In this document: piece after piece, positions 53,386-64,000 of the stretch
Layout: each line of letters starts with the position of its first letter
How positions within the stretch are numbered: the first letter of the stretch is position 1
From: JAMXLO01 sp963726125
GTDB taxonomy: Bacteria > Pseudomonadota > Alphaproteobacteria > Acetobacterales > Acetobacteraceae
Assembly: GCA_963726125.1 (NCBI GenBank)
Contig: CAVSBG010000005.1
Coordinates: 1-64,000 of the forward strand
Reading direction: 5' to 3'
DNA: 64,000 nucleotides
The notes under the pieces: model-generated
Told to the model about the DNA's origin: nothing
The model's input: only the letters and a program-made list of their open reading frames with translations
Databases searched by the model: none
Made by a program: the position numbers and the translations under genes

Positions 53386-55713
53386 CTACGCGGCTTTCGC
53401 GTCGCGGATCGCGCGCCAGATGCGGTCGCTGCTGGCCGGCATGTCGAGTTCGAGCACACCGACAAGCTCCAGCGCGTGCATGATCGCGTTCATCACCGCG
53501 GGCATGGCACCCACGCAGCCGGCCTCACCCGCCCCCTTGGCTCCGAGCGGATTGCCCGCCGTCGGTATAGGGTTGGAGACGATGCGCATGCTGCACATGT
53601 CATCAGCGCGCGGCATGCAGTAATCCATGAAACTTGCAGTCAGCAACTGGCCGGAACCGGGTTCGTAGACCACCTGCTCCATCAGGATCTGGCCAACACC
53701 TTGCGCCACCCCGCCGTGGATTTGCCCGGCCAGCGTCAGCGGATTGATCACCGTGCCAACATCATCGACCACCAGGTACGACAACAGATCGACCACGCCG
53801 GTCTCCGGATCGATCTCCACCTCGCAGACATGGCAGCCGTTGGGGAACGTGTTCATCGTCGGCGCATACGTCGCGTGCTCGTAGAACCCAGGCTCCATCC
53901 CGTCCGGCAGCCGAGCCGGCTGGAACGCCGCCCGCGCCACGTCCTTCAGCGCCATTCCCCGATCGGTCCCCGCCACGCTAAAGCGGCCGTCGGCGAATTC
54001 GATATCAGCTTCCGCGGCCTCCAGCAGATGCGCGGCGATACGCTTGCCCTTGTCGATGATCTTGCCGGCGGCCAGCGTCAGCGCGGAACCACCGACCACC
54101 ATGGAGCGCGACCCATTTGATCCCATGCCAAACGCGACACGGTCGGTATCGCCGTCGATGAATTGCACTTCTTTCGGGTCCATCCCGAGGCGTTCGCACA
54201 GGATCTGCTTGAACACCGTTTCGTGGCCCTGGCCATGCGTCTTGGTGCCCATCAGCAGGATCGCACTGCCACTCGGCTGGAAACGAATCTCGGCATATTC
54301 TGGTGTCGGCCCAGCGGCCTGCTCGATCGCATTGGCGAAGCCGAAGCCGCGCAGCATGCCGCGCGCCTGCGAAGCCTCGCGACGCGACGCAAAGCCAGCT
54401 TGATCAGCCGCCTCCAGCGCCGTCTCCATATTCCGAGCGAACGCGCCGCAATCATAGAACGGGCCGAGTGCGGTCTTGTACGGCATCTTCGCATCGGGAA
54501 TGATATTGCGCCGGCGCAGCTCGATCGGATCGATGTTCAGCTCGCGCGCCGCGGCTTCCATGGCGCGTTCGATCAGGTAGCTCGCTTCCGGGCGACCAGC
54601 GCCACGATACGGCGCCGTCGGGCTGGTGTTGGACAGCACTGCATCGATCGTCACGTACGCCGCCGGAATGTCATACATGCCGACGACGGTGCCGATCTGA
54701 CCGAATGGCGTCAGCAACTGCCGATCGGACGCGATGTAGGCCCCGATACTGGCCAGCATATGCAGCCGCAGTCCGATGATCTTCGCGTTGGCATCAAATG
54801 CCAGCTCGATCTCGCCGACATTGTCGCGCCCATGCTCGTCGGCGAGGATCACCTCGGAGCGTTCGCATCGCCACTTCACCGGCCGTTCCAACTTGCGTGC
54901 GGCCCACAGCGTCAGCCGGTGTTCGACGTATTGCCACCCCTTCGCGCCGAAGCCGCCACCCACGTCATGGCACACCACGCGCACCGAGCTCTCCGGCACC
55001 TTGAACACCATGTTGGCCAGCATGTTGCGCACGCGGTGCGGGTAGTTCACGTCGGCGTACAGCGTGTATCGCCCCTCCGCCGGGTCATAAACCCCAAGAG
55101 CGCCACGCGGCTCCATATACTGCGCATGCACACGTGTAATGACATAGCGCCGCTTTACGACATGCGCCGCCTGCGCGAACGCAGCCTCGGTCGCCGTGCG
55201 GTTGCCGCGCTCGGTGGTGTGCGAGATGTTGTCCGGGTTCTCGTCCCACAGCCTCGGCGCATCCGGCTCCGCCGCGGCCGCGACCGAGGTCACCGACGGT
55301 AGCGTCTCATAATCCACCGCCACGAGTTCAGCGGCATCCTTCGCCTGCGCCAGCGTCTCCGCGATCACCATGACGACCGGATCGCCGACATAGCGCGCGC
55401 GATCCACCACCAGTGCCGGACGTTGCGGCGCGAACATCGGCGAACCGTCGCGCTTCTTCCGCGGCATCGCAGCTTTCGGCATGGCGATGCCGTCGTTCGC
55501 ATAGTCGGTGCCGGTGAACACCGCCACCACCCCAGGCGCCCGCGCCGCCGCGTCCGTATCGACGGACCTGATCCGAGCGTGCGCATGATGCGACCGCACG
55601 AACACGCACCACGTCTGCCGATGCAGCGTCTGGTCGTCCTGGTAGCGACCTTTGCCCGTCAACAGCCGCAGGTCCTCCACGCGGCGTATCGGCTGGCCGA
55701 CGCCGAACTTCAT
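53386..55713 (-). CDS. Xanthine dehydrogenase/aldehyde oxidase family molybdenum subunit
   Basis: 775 residues of the CoxL-like large subunit: start GVGQPIRRVEDLRLLTGKGRYQ, GGGFGAKG (molybdopterin contact), APYRGAGRPEASYL and the late GAKGAGEAG with its catalytic glutamate. The active-site loop is not the CO dehydrogenase type (no AYRCSFR), so it is a hydroxylase of aromatic, heterocyclic or aldehyde substrates. The FAD and 2Fe-2S subunits normally encoded beside it are missing. Its Shine-Dalgarno-like GGGGAGGTGG is supplied by the GC-rich repeat just upstream. Confidence 0.9.
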   Translation of the reverse strand: MKFGVGQPIRRVEDLRLLTGKGRYQDDQTLHRQTWCVFVRSHHAHARIRSVDTDAAARAPGVVAVFTGTDYANDGIAMPKAAMPRKKRDGSPMFAPQRPALVVDRARYVGDPVVMVIAETLAQAKDAAELVAVDYETLPSVTSVAAAAEPDAPRLWDENPDNISHTTERGNRTATEAAFAQAAHVVKRRYVITRVHAQYMEPRGALGVYDPAEGRYTLYADVNYPHRVRNMLANMVFKVPESSVRVVCHDVGGGFGAKGWQYVEHRLTLWAARKLERPVKWRCERSEVILADEHGRDNVGEIELAFDANAKIIGLRLHMLASIGAYIASDRQLLTPFGQIGTVVGMYDIPAAYVTIDAVLSNTSPTAPYRGAGRPEASYLIERAMEAAARELNIDPIELRRRNIIPDAKMPYKTALGPFYDCGAFARNMETALEAADQAGFASRREASQARGMLRGFGFANAIEQAAGPTPEYAEIRFQPSGSAILLMGTKTHGQGHETVFKQILCERLGMDPKEVQFIDGDTDRVAFGMGSNGSRSMVVGGSALTLAAGKIIDKGKRIAAHLLEAAEADIEFADGRFSVAGTDRGMALKDVARAAFQPARLPDGMEPGFYEHATYAPTMNTFPNGCHVCEVEIDPETGVVDLLSYLVVDDVGTVINPLTLAGQIHGGVAQGVGQILMEQVVYEPGSGQLLTASFMDYCMPRADDMCSMRIVSNPIPTAGNPLGAKGAGEAGCVGAMPAVMNAIMHALELVGVLELDMPASSDRIWRAIRDAKAA

Positions 55714-55720
55714 CGCACCA

Positions 55721-55812
55721 CCTCCCCAACCCTCTCCCGCGCAGCGGGGGAGGGAGCACCATCGCTGCTAAACTCCCTCTCCCGCGCAGCGGGGGAGGGT
55801 TGGGGAGGGGGT
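55721..55812. repeat. GC-rich two-hairpin repeat before the molybdenum hydroxylase gene
   Basis: Two copies of CTCCCGCGCAGCGGGGGAGGG flank ~35 bases, the first preceded by CTCCCCAACC and the second followed by TTGGGGAGGGGG. The outer ends pair as an imperfect inverted repeat. It occupies the whole gap between the RidA gene and the molybdenum hydroxylase gene, and its left edge provides the latter's ribosome-binding sequence. Confidence 0.85.
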
Positions 55813-55826
55813 GCCACCCGCATCAG

Positions 55827-56213
55827 TCAGGAAATCACAGCAACAAAGTCCGCCTGCACCAGCGCCCGACTATCCGGCGGCAGCGTCTGCGTGTGCCGTG
55901 CCGGCCGAGCATCCGGATCCGGAAACATCTTCACCCACTCATCGTTCAACGCGGCGCGTTGCTTCACCGGATCCTTCACCCAGAAGTTGATCTTGATGAT
56001 GTCGTCAACCGTCCCACCGGCAGCTTCCACGTCATGCCTGATGTAGCCGAATACGTTGGCGACCTGCGCCTCCAACGTCGCAGGCAGCTCGCGCGTGCCG
56101 GGATTGGAACCGCCAATGATGCTCGACATCACGATGTTGCCGACACGGCTGGCGTTCGGGATCGGGTTCTCGTGCCGCGCACGCGACCCGTTGATGCTCT
56201 GACGCTTTGCCAT
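55827..56213 (-). CDS. RidA/YjgF family imine deaminase
   Basis: 128 residues from the ATG at 56213. The RidA fold is shown by NASRVGNIVMSSIIGG, the subunit-contact helix VANVFGYIRHDVEAAGGT, VDDIIKINFWVKD and the C-terminal arginine region RPARHTQTL that binds the carboxylate of the substrate. RidA proteins hydrolyse enamines and imines; some catabolic members are 2-aminomuconate deaminases. It follows the VOC gene by 8 bases on the same strand and so probably acts in the same pathway. Confidence 0.85.
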   Translation of the reverse strand: MAKRQSINGSRARHENPIPNASRVGNIVMSSIIGGSNPGTRELPATLEAQVANVFGYIRHDVEAAGGTVDDIIKINFWVKDPVKQRAALNDEWVKMFPDPDARPARHTQTLPPDSRALVQADFVAVIS

Positions 56214-56221
56214 GATGGACC

Positions 56222-56803
56222 TCAGGCGTTGACGGATTGCTTGGCCTTGAACACCGGCACGTCCTCCGTGCGGTCCGTCAATGCCTCCGGCCCTTCGGTC
56301 GGCACCTGCTCGGCGAAATTCAACGCGCCGTCGATGTCGCCTTCCCAAACCTCGCGCGGCAATTCATAGAGCAGCTCGACGCCATAGCCATTCGGATCAT
56401 GAATATACAAACTATGCGTCATGCCATGCTCGACGCGGCGATCGAACTTCACCCCGCGCTCTTGTAGATACGCGAGCTGCTTCAGCCACGCCTCGCGGTT
56501 CGGCAGGGCGATGGCAATGTGACTGATCGCGCACGCTCCGCCGCTCATCGACCATTCGGCCGGCGGGGCGGGCAGGTTCTTGTTCTCGATCAGCGCGATG
56601 TCGTGGTGGCTGAGCGCCCCGTCGCCATGATCGCCGCTATAGAATCGCATCTTCGGCGGGTTCGGGCGTTTCGGCGTGGCGTGGATCTCGCCCACCTGCT
56701 TGAAGCCAATGGTCTCGGTCCAGAACCGATGCGACTCCTCGATGTCCCGCACGTTGAGCACGAGGTGGTTCAAACCGACCGGGGTAACTGCTTGGTTCGC
56801 CAT
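56222..56803 (-). CDS. VOC family protein, single-domain extradiol dioxygenase-like
   Basis: 193 residues from ATG 56803 (GAAGGAAACG upstream); the open frame above it reaches 57745 on the opposite strand of the MetE-like gene and is not real. Metal ligands typical of the fold: His in VGLNHLVLNVRD, His in CAISHIAIALPN and Glu in GYGVELLYELP. The preceding HSLYIHDPNGYG is a standard catechol dioxygenase/glyoxalase strand. Ring cleavage is plausible given its neighbours; a glyoxalase-type role remains open. Head of the minus-strand cluster. Confidence 0.82.
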   Translation of the reverse strand: MANQAVTPVGLNHLVLNVRDIEESHRFWTETIGFKQVGEIHATPKRPNPPKMRFYSGDHGDGALSHHDIALIENKNLPAPPAEWSMSGGACAISHIAIALPNREAWLKQLAYLQERGVKFDRRVEHGMTHSLYIHDPNGYGVELLYELPREVWEGDIDGALNFAEQVPTEGPEALTDRTEDVPVFKAKQSVNA

Positions 56804-56890
56804 TTCGACGTTTCCTTCGTATCGACCAGGGATAAGATCATAGCGCGACCAGGGCTGGCCCGCCACGGCCACCCAAAAGGAGCCAACATC

Positions 56891-58102
56891 ATGCGGAACA
56901 GCCGCGATCATATCCTGACCAGCCACGCCGGCAGCCTGCCCCGCCCCGACGCATTGATCGCCGCGAACCAGGCGCGGCTGGCAGGAACCGACAGCGACGA
57001 AGCGCGCTTCCAGCAACAGCTCCAGGAAGCCGTGGTGGAGGTCGTGCACCGGCAGCAGACGCTCGGCATCGATGTCCCCGGTGATGGCGAATACGGCAAG
57101 GCAATGGGACACCGCGTGAACTACGGGGCCTGGTGGCACTATTCGTTCCAACGGCTTGGCGGCCTCGATCCGAACGGGCCTGGCCTCTACGACATGCCCG
57201 CTCCCCACGCCAAACCCGGCGAACTGGTGCTGACCAGCTTCGCCAATCGTCGTGATCGGCAACGCTTCGCCGCCGCCTACGCGGACCCGGAATCCGGCAT
57301 CACCACGGGCCCGCGCGCCAGCAACTGGCCGATCTGCGTGGGGCCGATCAGCTACATCGGTCACGACGCGATCGCGCGCGACATCGCCAACTTCAAGACC
57401 GGTCTCGCCGCCTGCGGTGCCGAGGAAGGCTTCATGACCTCCATCGCCCCAGGCAGCGCCTCGCGTATCGGCAACGCCTACTACACGACGGAAGAAGAAT
57501 TCCTGTTCGCCTGCGCCGACGCGATGCGCCACGAGTACAAAGCGATCATCGATGCCGGCCTGGTGCTGCAACTCGATGACCCATCGATCGCCGAGAGCTG
57601 GGATCAGGTGAATCCCGAACCAACGATCGAGGCATACCAGAACTTCGCGATGCTCCGGGTGGAAGCGCTGAACGCGGCGATCAAGGGATTGCCGGAGGAT
57701 CGCATTCGCTTCCATCTCTGCTGGGGAAGCTGGCATGGCCCGCACAGCACCGACATTCCGATGCAGGACATCATCGAGGTCATGCTGGCAATCAACTGCC
57801 GCGCCTACTCATTTGAGGCCGGCAACGTCCGCCACGAACACGAATGGCGAGTCTGGCAGGACGTAAAGCTGCCGGACGGCAAGCTGATCCTGCCCGGCGT
57901 CGTCAGTCACGCGACCAACGTCGTCGAGCACCCCGAACTGGTGGCGGAACGCATCGTCCGCTTCGCCAACGAGGTGGGCCGCGAACGCGTCATCGCATCC
58001 ACCGATTGCGGCCTCGGCGGCCGTGTGCATGCCGACATCGCATGGGCAAAGCTCGAGGCACTGGCGCAGGGAGCCGCACTGGCCACCAGGCAACTTTGGT
58101 AG
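56891..58102 (+). CDS. Cobalamin-independent methionine synthase-like (MetE C-terminal type)
   Basis: 403 residues from ATG 56891 with AAAAGGAGCC upstream. The UROD/MetE TIM barrel is clear. All four expected zinc ligands are found: His275 and Cys277 (RFHLCWG), Glu309 (SFEAGN) and Cys373 (STDCGLGG). It lacks the MetE N-terminal domain; such short paralogues act as methyltransferases with other donors or as demethylases in catabolic loci. It is divergent from the VOC-RidA genes (87-bp gap), which suggests a shared control region. Confidence 0.85.
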   Translation: MRNSRDHILTSHAGSLPRPDALIAANQARLAGTDSDEARFQQQLQEAVVEVVHRQQTLGIDVPGDGEYGKAMGHRVNYGAWWHYSFQRLGGLDPNGPGLYDMPAPHAKPGELVLTSFANRRDRQRFAAAYADPESGITTGPRASNWPICVGPISYIGHDAIARDIANFKTGLAACGAEEGFMTSIAPGSASRIGNAYYTTEEEFLFACADAMRHEYKAIIDAGLVLQLDDPSIAESWDQVNPEPTIEAYQNFAMLRVEALNAAIKGLPEDRIRFHLCWGSWHGPHSTDIPMQDIIEVMLAINCRAYSFEAGNVRHEHEWRVWQDVKLPDGKLILPGVVSHATNVVEHPELVAERIVRFANEVGRERVIASTDCGLGGRVHADIAWAKLEALAQGAALATRQLW

Positions 58103-58109
58103 CGGACGT

Positions 58110-59273
58110 TCAGTGCATCGTGGTCCCAGCGATACCCGGCGCCGGCGTCAGCCGGATCGGGTTCTCGCCGTCGAAATGCGGATTGAGCAGCGGATAGTAC
58201 GCAAACCCAAAGCCGAGATGGTCGAGGTGTTCCGTCGGCACAACCTTCGGCACCACCGCCGCCACCGCGGCGACGCCGCGATTCTTCCGCCCAACCGATT
58301 GAAAGCTTAGCTGGATCGTATCCACCAGCATCTGGTCGAAATCCGGCAGCAGGATCGAGGTCAGCAGCACCACGATCCCCGGCCGATTGCGGTTCACCCG
58401 GCCTTGCACCGACGTCATCGCATCAGTCACCGCGGCGCGCAGCACCCGCGGGTTGCGACGGTCGCGCTCCGGCCATTGCAGCGGCGCCGGAGCCAGCAGC
58501 GCCAGCGTCATCGGATCATCGGCCGGCGTGGTGAAATGCAGCTCGACATCGGTGCCCGCTTGTGCCGGCAGGTCGAACCCGACGCGGTTGCCGTCATCGA
58601 ACAGCTTCTTCGCTGTCGCGAAGGCGGCGACTGTGCGCAGGAACTTGCCGGGCTCGGCCAGCACCGCCGCGAGACGTTCCAGCAGCGCATGGTGCTGCCA
58701 GGTTTGCAGCAGCTCATGCATCGCCGCGACATGCATCGCCGCCATCGCATCGTCGTTGTGATGCAGCCAGCTCCATCCCGGTCGGCCAATCTGCTCGCGC
58801 AAGCGCAGCACCGACCACGCGAACGGGTACGGGCCTTGCTCCGCCTCCATCGCCGGGGGTGACGCGGCTGCGTGTTCGGCGAGCCGTCCGCCGGTCAGCC
58901 GATCGTACCCGGCGGCCGTCGCCTCCACCAGTTCCCGCGACAGCAGGATAGGCCCGCTCGGCGGCTCGCGCGGACAGGTCAAGGCAAAGCAGCGTGCCAT
59001 CGCGTCCTGGCCAGCGAGCACCGTCTCCGGACCTATGGCATATGGCTTCACGGAGGCCGTCGCATTCGCACCGACGGCGATGGCCGTACGCCGCAGGATT
59101 TCGCCCTCCGGCAGTCCCGGTGTGACCGTGACCGCGCTACATCGAGCGCACTGGATTCGGATCGACAGGAAGTTGGCCGGCAGATATCCACGAACAAGCA
59201 CTGACTGGCCGCACTCGCAGCGAAGATCCCCGCTGCCTGTGCCCGCAAACACCGGTTCGGTGCCAGCCTGCAC
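58110..59273 (-). CDS. Uncharacterised protein with N-terminal zinc-ribbon-like cysteines
   Basis: 387 residues, no family recognised. Near the N terminus Cys19, Cys21, Cys42 and Cys45 (C-E-C ... C-A-R-C) form a likely zinc ribbon. The middle (~110-240) is helical with LHHNDDAMAAMHVAAMHELL, rich in His and Met, and the rest reads as a beta/alpha block (GIVVLLTSILLPDFDQMLVD; LDHLGFGFAYYPLLN). There is no signal or membrane helix. It converges on the MetE-like gene (7-bp gap) and precedes the DUF3035 gene on the minus strand. Its codon usage is normal for the region. Confidence 0.7.
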   Translation of the reverse strand: MQAGTEPVFAGTGSGDLRCECGQSVLVRGYLPANFLSIRIQCARCSAVTVTPGLPEGEILRRTAIAVGANATASVKPYAIGPETVLAGQDAMARCFALTCPREPPSGPILLSRELVEATAAGYDRLTGGRLAEHAAASPPAMEAEQGPYPFAWSVLRLREQIGRPGWSWLHHNDDAMAAMHVAAMHELLQTWQHHALLERLAAVLAEPGKFLRTVAAFATAKKLFDDGNRVGFDLPAQAGTDVELHFTTPADDPMTLALLAPAPLQWPERDRRNPRVLRAAVTDAMTSVQGRVNRNRPGIVVLLTSILLPDFDQMLVDTIQLSFQSVGRKNRGVAAVAAVVPKVVPTEHLDHLGFGFAYYPLLNPHFDGENPIRLTPAPGIAGTTMH

Positions 59274-59305
59274 GAAGTGCGGTGCGTCCGCGGACGGTTC
59301 GATTG

Positions 59306-59863
59306 CTAGAACAGCCCTTCCAGCAGCGCCCGCTGCTTGGGCTGCACGATCGGCGTGTCGCCGGTGTCCTGGCTTTGGCCCAGCGCCGAGTTCTCACGAA
59401 TGCGCTGCGCCTCTTTGGCGGGATCAACCACGATCCCGGGTTCCCGCGGCTTCCGCCAGAACATCAGCGACGTGAAGAAGCCGTTCGAGGGACGATCCTT
59501 GATCGCCTGCTGATCCACTTCGCCGCGGATGTCAGGCGTCACCGGCGGTCCGGCCGCCTGCACCAGCGCCTGCTGGCCCGCGCTGTTGCTCACCGGCGGC
59601 CCGCCCAGCGCCGTCTGCGGCACCAGCGCCTCCTGCGCCTTCTGGGCGTCGGAGAGTTCCTGTGGCCGTGGCACGCCAGGCGTCGGTGTCGGCAGGTTGA
59701 AGCCCGGCGGCATGGCGAGCGGTGCGCGGGTCGTCACGGTGAACTCGTCCGGCGCGTCGCGGCTGAAACCGAGGTTCTTGCTGAGGTTATCGCAGCCGGC
59801 CAGCATCGTGGCGCAGCCGGCCAGCATAATCGGCGTCGTCCAACGTCGGATCGTAGGCGTCAT
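59306..59863 (-). CDS. DUF3035 family lipoprotein
   Basis: 185 residues from ATG 59863; the open frame extends over lspA in another frame and is not used. A lipoprotein signal ends in LAGC (Cys24), followed by DNLSKNLGFSRDAPDEFTV, the DUF3035 signature, then RAPLAMPPGFNLPTPTPG. Members occur right after lspA in many alphaproteobacteria; role unknown, probably in envelope assembly. LspA itself would process its signal peptide. Confidence 0.85.
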   Translation of the reverse strand: MTPTIRRWTTPIMLAGCATMLAGCDNLSKNLGFSRDAPDEFTVTTRAPLAMPPGFNLPTPTPGVPRPQELSDAQKAQEALVPQTALGGPPVSNSAGQQALVQAAGPPVTPDIRGEVDQQAIKDRPSNGFFTSLMFWRKPREPGIVVDPAKEAQRIRENSALGQSQDTGDTPIVQPKQRALLEGLF

Positions 59864-59906
59864 CGGGCGAAATCTTACCCGGAGACTGGGTGGGGTCGCA
59901 AGAATG

Positions 59907-60422
59907 TCATCGAGCGGACGCGTCCTCCGGCGGTCCCGTGCGGCGCCCGCGCGACAGCAGGCCGTCCAGCACCAGGGCCGCGACGCCACAAACGATGGCA
60001 GAGTCGGCCAGGTTGAACACGTAGGGCCAGAAACCGATGTCGGCATGGATGAAGTCGACCACCCAGCCGAAGCGCAGGCGGTCAATGACGTTGCTGATCG
60101 CGCCACCGACAATGGCACCGAGGGCGATCGCCACCAGACGGGACTCGGCGCGCCGCAGCCAGGCCACCAGGGCGACGACGACAACAAGGGCGACGCCCGC
60201 CAGGAACAGGTAGCTCCACTGGCCGAAGCCATTCAGCAGGCCGAACGTCACGCCGCGGTTCTGCACCATGGTGAACTTAAGTATTGGCAGCAGGACGACT
60301 TGGCCATCCGGACGGTCCGGCAAGTCGAGGACGTTGAGGATCCACCACTTGCTGGCCTGGTCGACGACCAGGACGACGACGGCGGCCAGGAAGCCGAGAA
60401 AGGTGAGATGGTTGCGGGTCAT
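59907..60422 (-). CDS. lspA: Lipoprotein signal peptidase
   Basis: 171 residues from ATG 60422. Four membrane helices; catalytic aspartates are in NVIDRLRFGWVVDF and FNLADSAIV, and VQNRGVTFGLL is the conserved NxGxxFG loop. It cleaves prolipoproteins before the acylated cysteine at the inner membrane. It follows ileS by ~200 bases, which hold a GC-rich repeat, and precedes the DUF3035 lipoprotein gene. This order is standard in the group. Confidence 0.94.
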   Translation of the reverse strand: MTRNHLTFLGFLAAVVVLVVDQASKWWILNVLDLPDRPDGQVVLLPILKFTMVQNRGVTFGLLNGFGQWSYLFLAGVALVVVVALVAWLRRAESRLVAIALGAIVGGAISNVIDRLRFGWVVDFIHADIGFWPYVFNLADSAIVCGVAALVLDGLLSRGRRTGPPEDASAR

Positions 60423-60496
60423 ACGATGGGGCAGAGCACTACGAAGGTGGGCACAACGGAAGTGGAGAGGGGCGCAACGAAGGCCAGAATGAAGGC

Positions 60497-60597
60497 CCTC
60501 CCCCTCCCCTTGCGGGAGGGGGGAAGGGGGAGGGGGATAGAGCCGCCGCAACGCCCCCTCCCCCAACCCAACCCCCTCCCGCAAGGGGAGGGGGAGA
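60497..60597. repeat. GC-rich two-hairpin repeat between ileS and lspA
   Basis: CCCCTCCCCTTGCGGGAGGGG near 60500 and CCCCTCCCGCAAGGGGAGGGG near 60575 are reverse complements on either side of an imperfect spacer, the same two-arm form as the copy inside mutS. It fills most of the ileS-lspA gap, where it could act as an mRNA stabiliser or weak terminator. Confidence 0.85.
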
Positions 60598-60625
60598 ACT
60601 CTGGAAACCTTGGAACCCATCGTGG

Positions 60626-63439
<2,814 letters not shown>

Positions 63440-63822
63440 GGCGTGTCCAGACGGCAAATGCCGCTTTGGGGTGGTCGGGCGCGCGAGTGGTCCCGGGGCT
63501 CAGCGAGCCGCCGGGCCGGTAATTCGTGCCTGCCTATACACCTGGGCCATGCGTGGGACTATGGGGACGGCAGTGGGGCGGGGTCAAGGCCGCCGGCGGG
63601 GTCCCTTCGTGTGCGGGTGGGCCCGCAGTGAGTGCGACACGGCCCAAGGAACTTCCACACGCATTCCGATCCCGATTTTCGCTCACTCGAGGCTTCGAAT
63701 ATCGCCATTTTTCGGTGTTTCCTTCGGTTTCTTTCGTTACGGCGCAAGCCCGCTCAGGTCTGCTCAACGGTGCGGTTGGCCTTGTGTCAGCGCAAATGAA
63801 CAGTCTTTCCCCGGAGGACAAA
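63440..63822. other. Divergent intergenic region upstream of ileS
   Basis: No coding frame looks real. A/T-rich stretches around 63670-63740 (for example GATTTTCGCTCACTCGAGG and CCATTTTTCGGTG) are the best candidates for the promoters of ileS (minus) and the secreted protein (plus). No operator or T-box-like leader was recognised. Confidence 0.45.
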
Positions 63823-64000
63823 ATGAAGTCTCGAATGGGCCTCATCCGGCCGCTCGCTATCCTGGTCGTGGCGCTGTGTGCGACGAGCTTGTGGCTGATC
63901 CCGTCCACGGCAACAGCGCAACCGCAGTTCGTGATAAAGCCGATCGCGGAGAAGAGGCTCGCACAGCTTCCCGCCGGGCCGCTGTATTGGTGGGTCGAGA
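63823..64000 (+). CDS. Secreted protein, N terminus only (runs off the window)
   Basis: GGAGG at 63813-63817 sets the ATG at 63823. The first ~32 residues are a Sec signal (ILVVALCATSLWLIPSTATA, cleavage before QPQF). Only ~27 residues of the mature part are visible (QFVIKPIAEKRLAQLPAGPL..), with no recognisable domain. The gene continues beyond 64000, so its product cannot be named. Confidence 0.75.
   Translation, partial: MKSRMGLIRPLAILVVALCATSLWLIPSTATAQPQFVIKPIAEKRLAQLPAGPLYWWVE

Overview
The window is GC-rich alphaproteobacterial chromosome, most likely from the Acetobacteraceae or a close relative in the Rhodospirillales. The clues are the mutS-glnD pair, the ileS-lspA-DUF3035 lipoprotein order, a malic enzyme fused to a phosphotransacetylase-like domain, the hopanoid-associated deacetylase HpnK, many lone oxidoreductases, and dispersed GC-rich hairpin repeats. 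No tRNA, rRNA, CRISPR array or transposase was seen.

Layout. 0-3.6 kb: two small lipoproteins (one an aspartic protease) and a transglutaminase-like protein between the arms of a 111-bp inverted repeat, then a decayed patch with fragments of two genes and a Uma2-type nuclease. 3.8-11 kb: a catabolic-looking group (enolase-superfamily epimerase, SDR, frameshifted CoA-transferase, glycosyltransferase, frameshifted GrdB-like protein, TsdA-like dihaem cytochrome, two-domain extradiol dioxygenase). 11.5-16.3 kb: cupin plus small partner, luciferase-like monooxygenase, two alpha/beta hydrolases, YccF. 16.3-19.5 kb: hybrid histidine kinase translationally coupled to a caspase-fold (C13) lipoprotein; hpnK. 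19.9-21.8 kb: a group II intron with its reverse transcriptase, inserted directly behind a hairpin. 21.9-29.2 kb: phosphotransferase, glnD, a frameshifted mutS, and a fused MNT-HEPN toxin-antitoxin-like gene.

29.3-34.8 kb: a complete dppABCDF peptide transporter operon in which every gene is broken by single-base indels. 34.9-41.3 kb: FUSC transporter, MFS transporter, maeB and kdgT, with an FNR/CRP-type box before kdgT. 41.4-44 kb: repeat-rich spacer with an amidohydrolase stub and two snap-back repeats. 44-51 kb: ArsC, AlkZ/YcaQ-like glycosylase, K+ channel, LLM oxidoreductase, sulfatase, membrane protein. 51.2-58.1 kb: candidate aromatic-ring catabolic cluster (RraA-type aldolase, HpaB-type monooxygenase, molybdenum hydroxylase large subunit, RidA, VOC dioxygenase, MetE-like protein). 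58.1-63.4 kb: zinc-ribbon orphan, DUF3035 lipoprotein, lspA, ileS; a secreted protein runs off the right edge.

Two themes recur. One is a set of at least five GC-rich hairpin repeats, one of them lying in frame inside mutS. The other is net +1 frameshifts in otherwise well-preserved genes, very dense in the dpp operon; these are either recent pseudogenes or base-call/assembly errors, and the sequence alone cannot decide.
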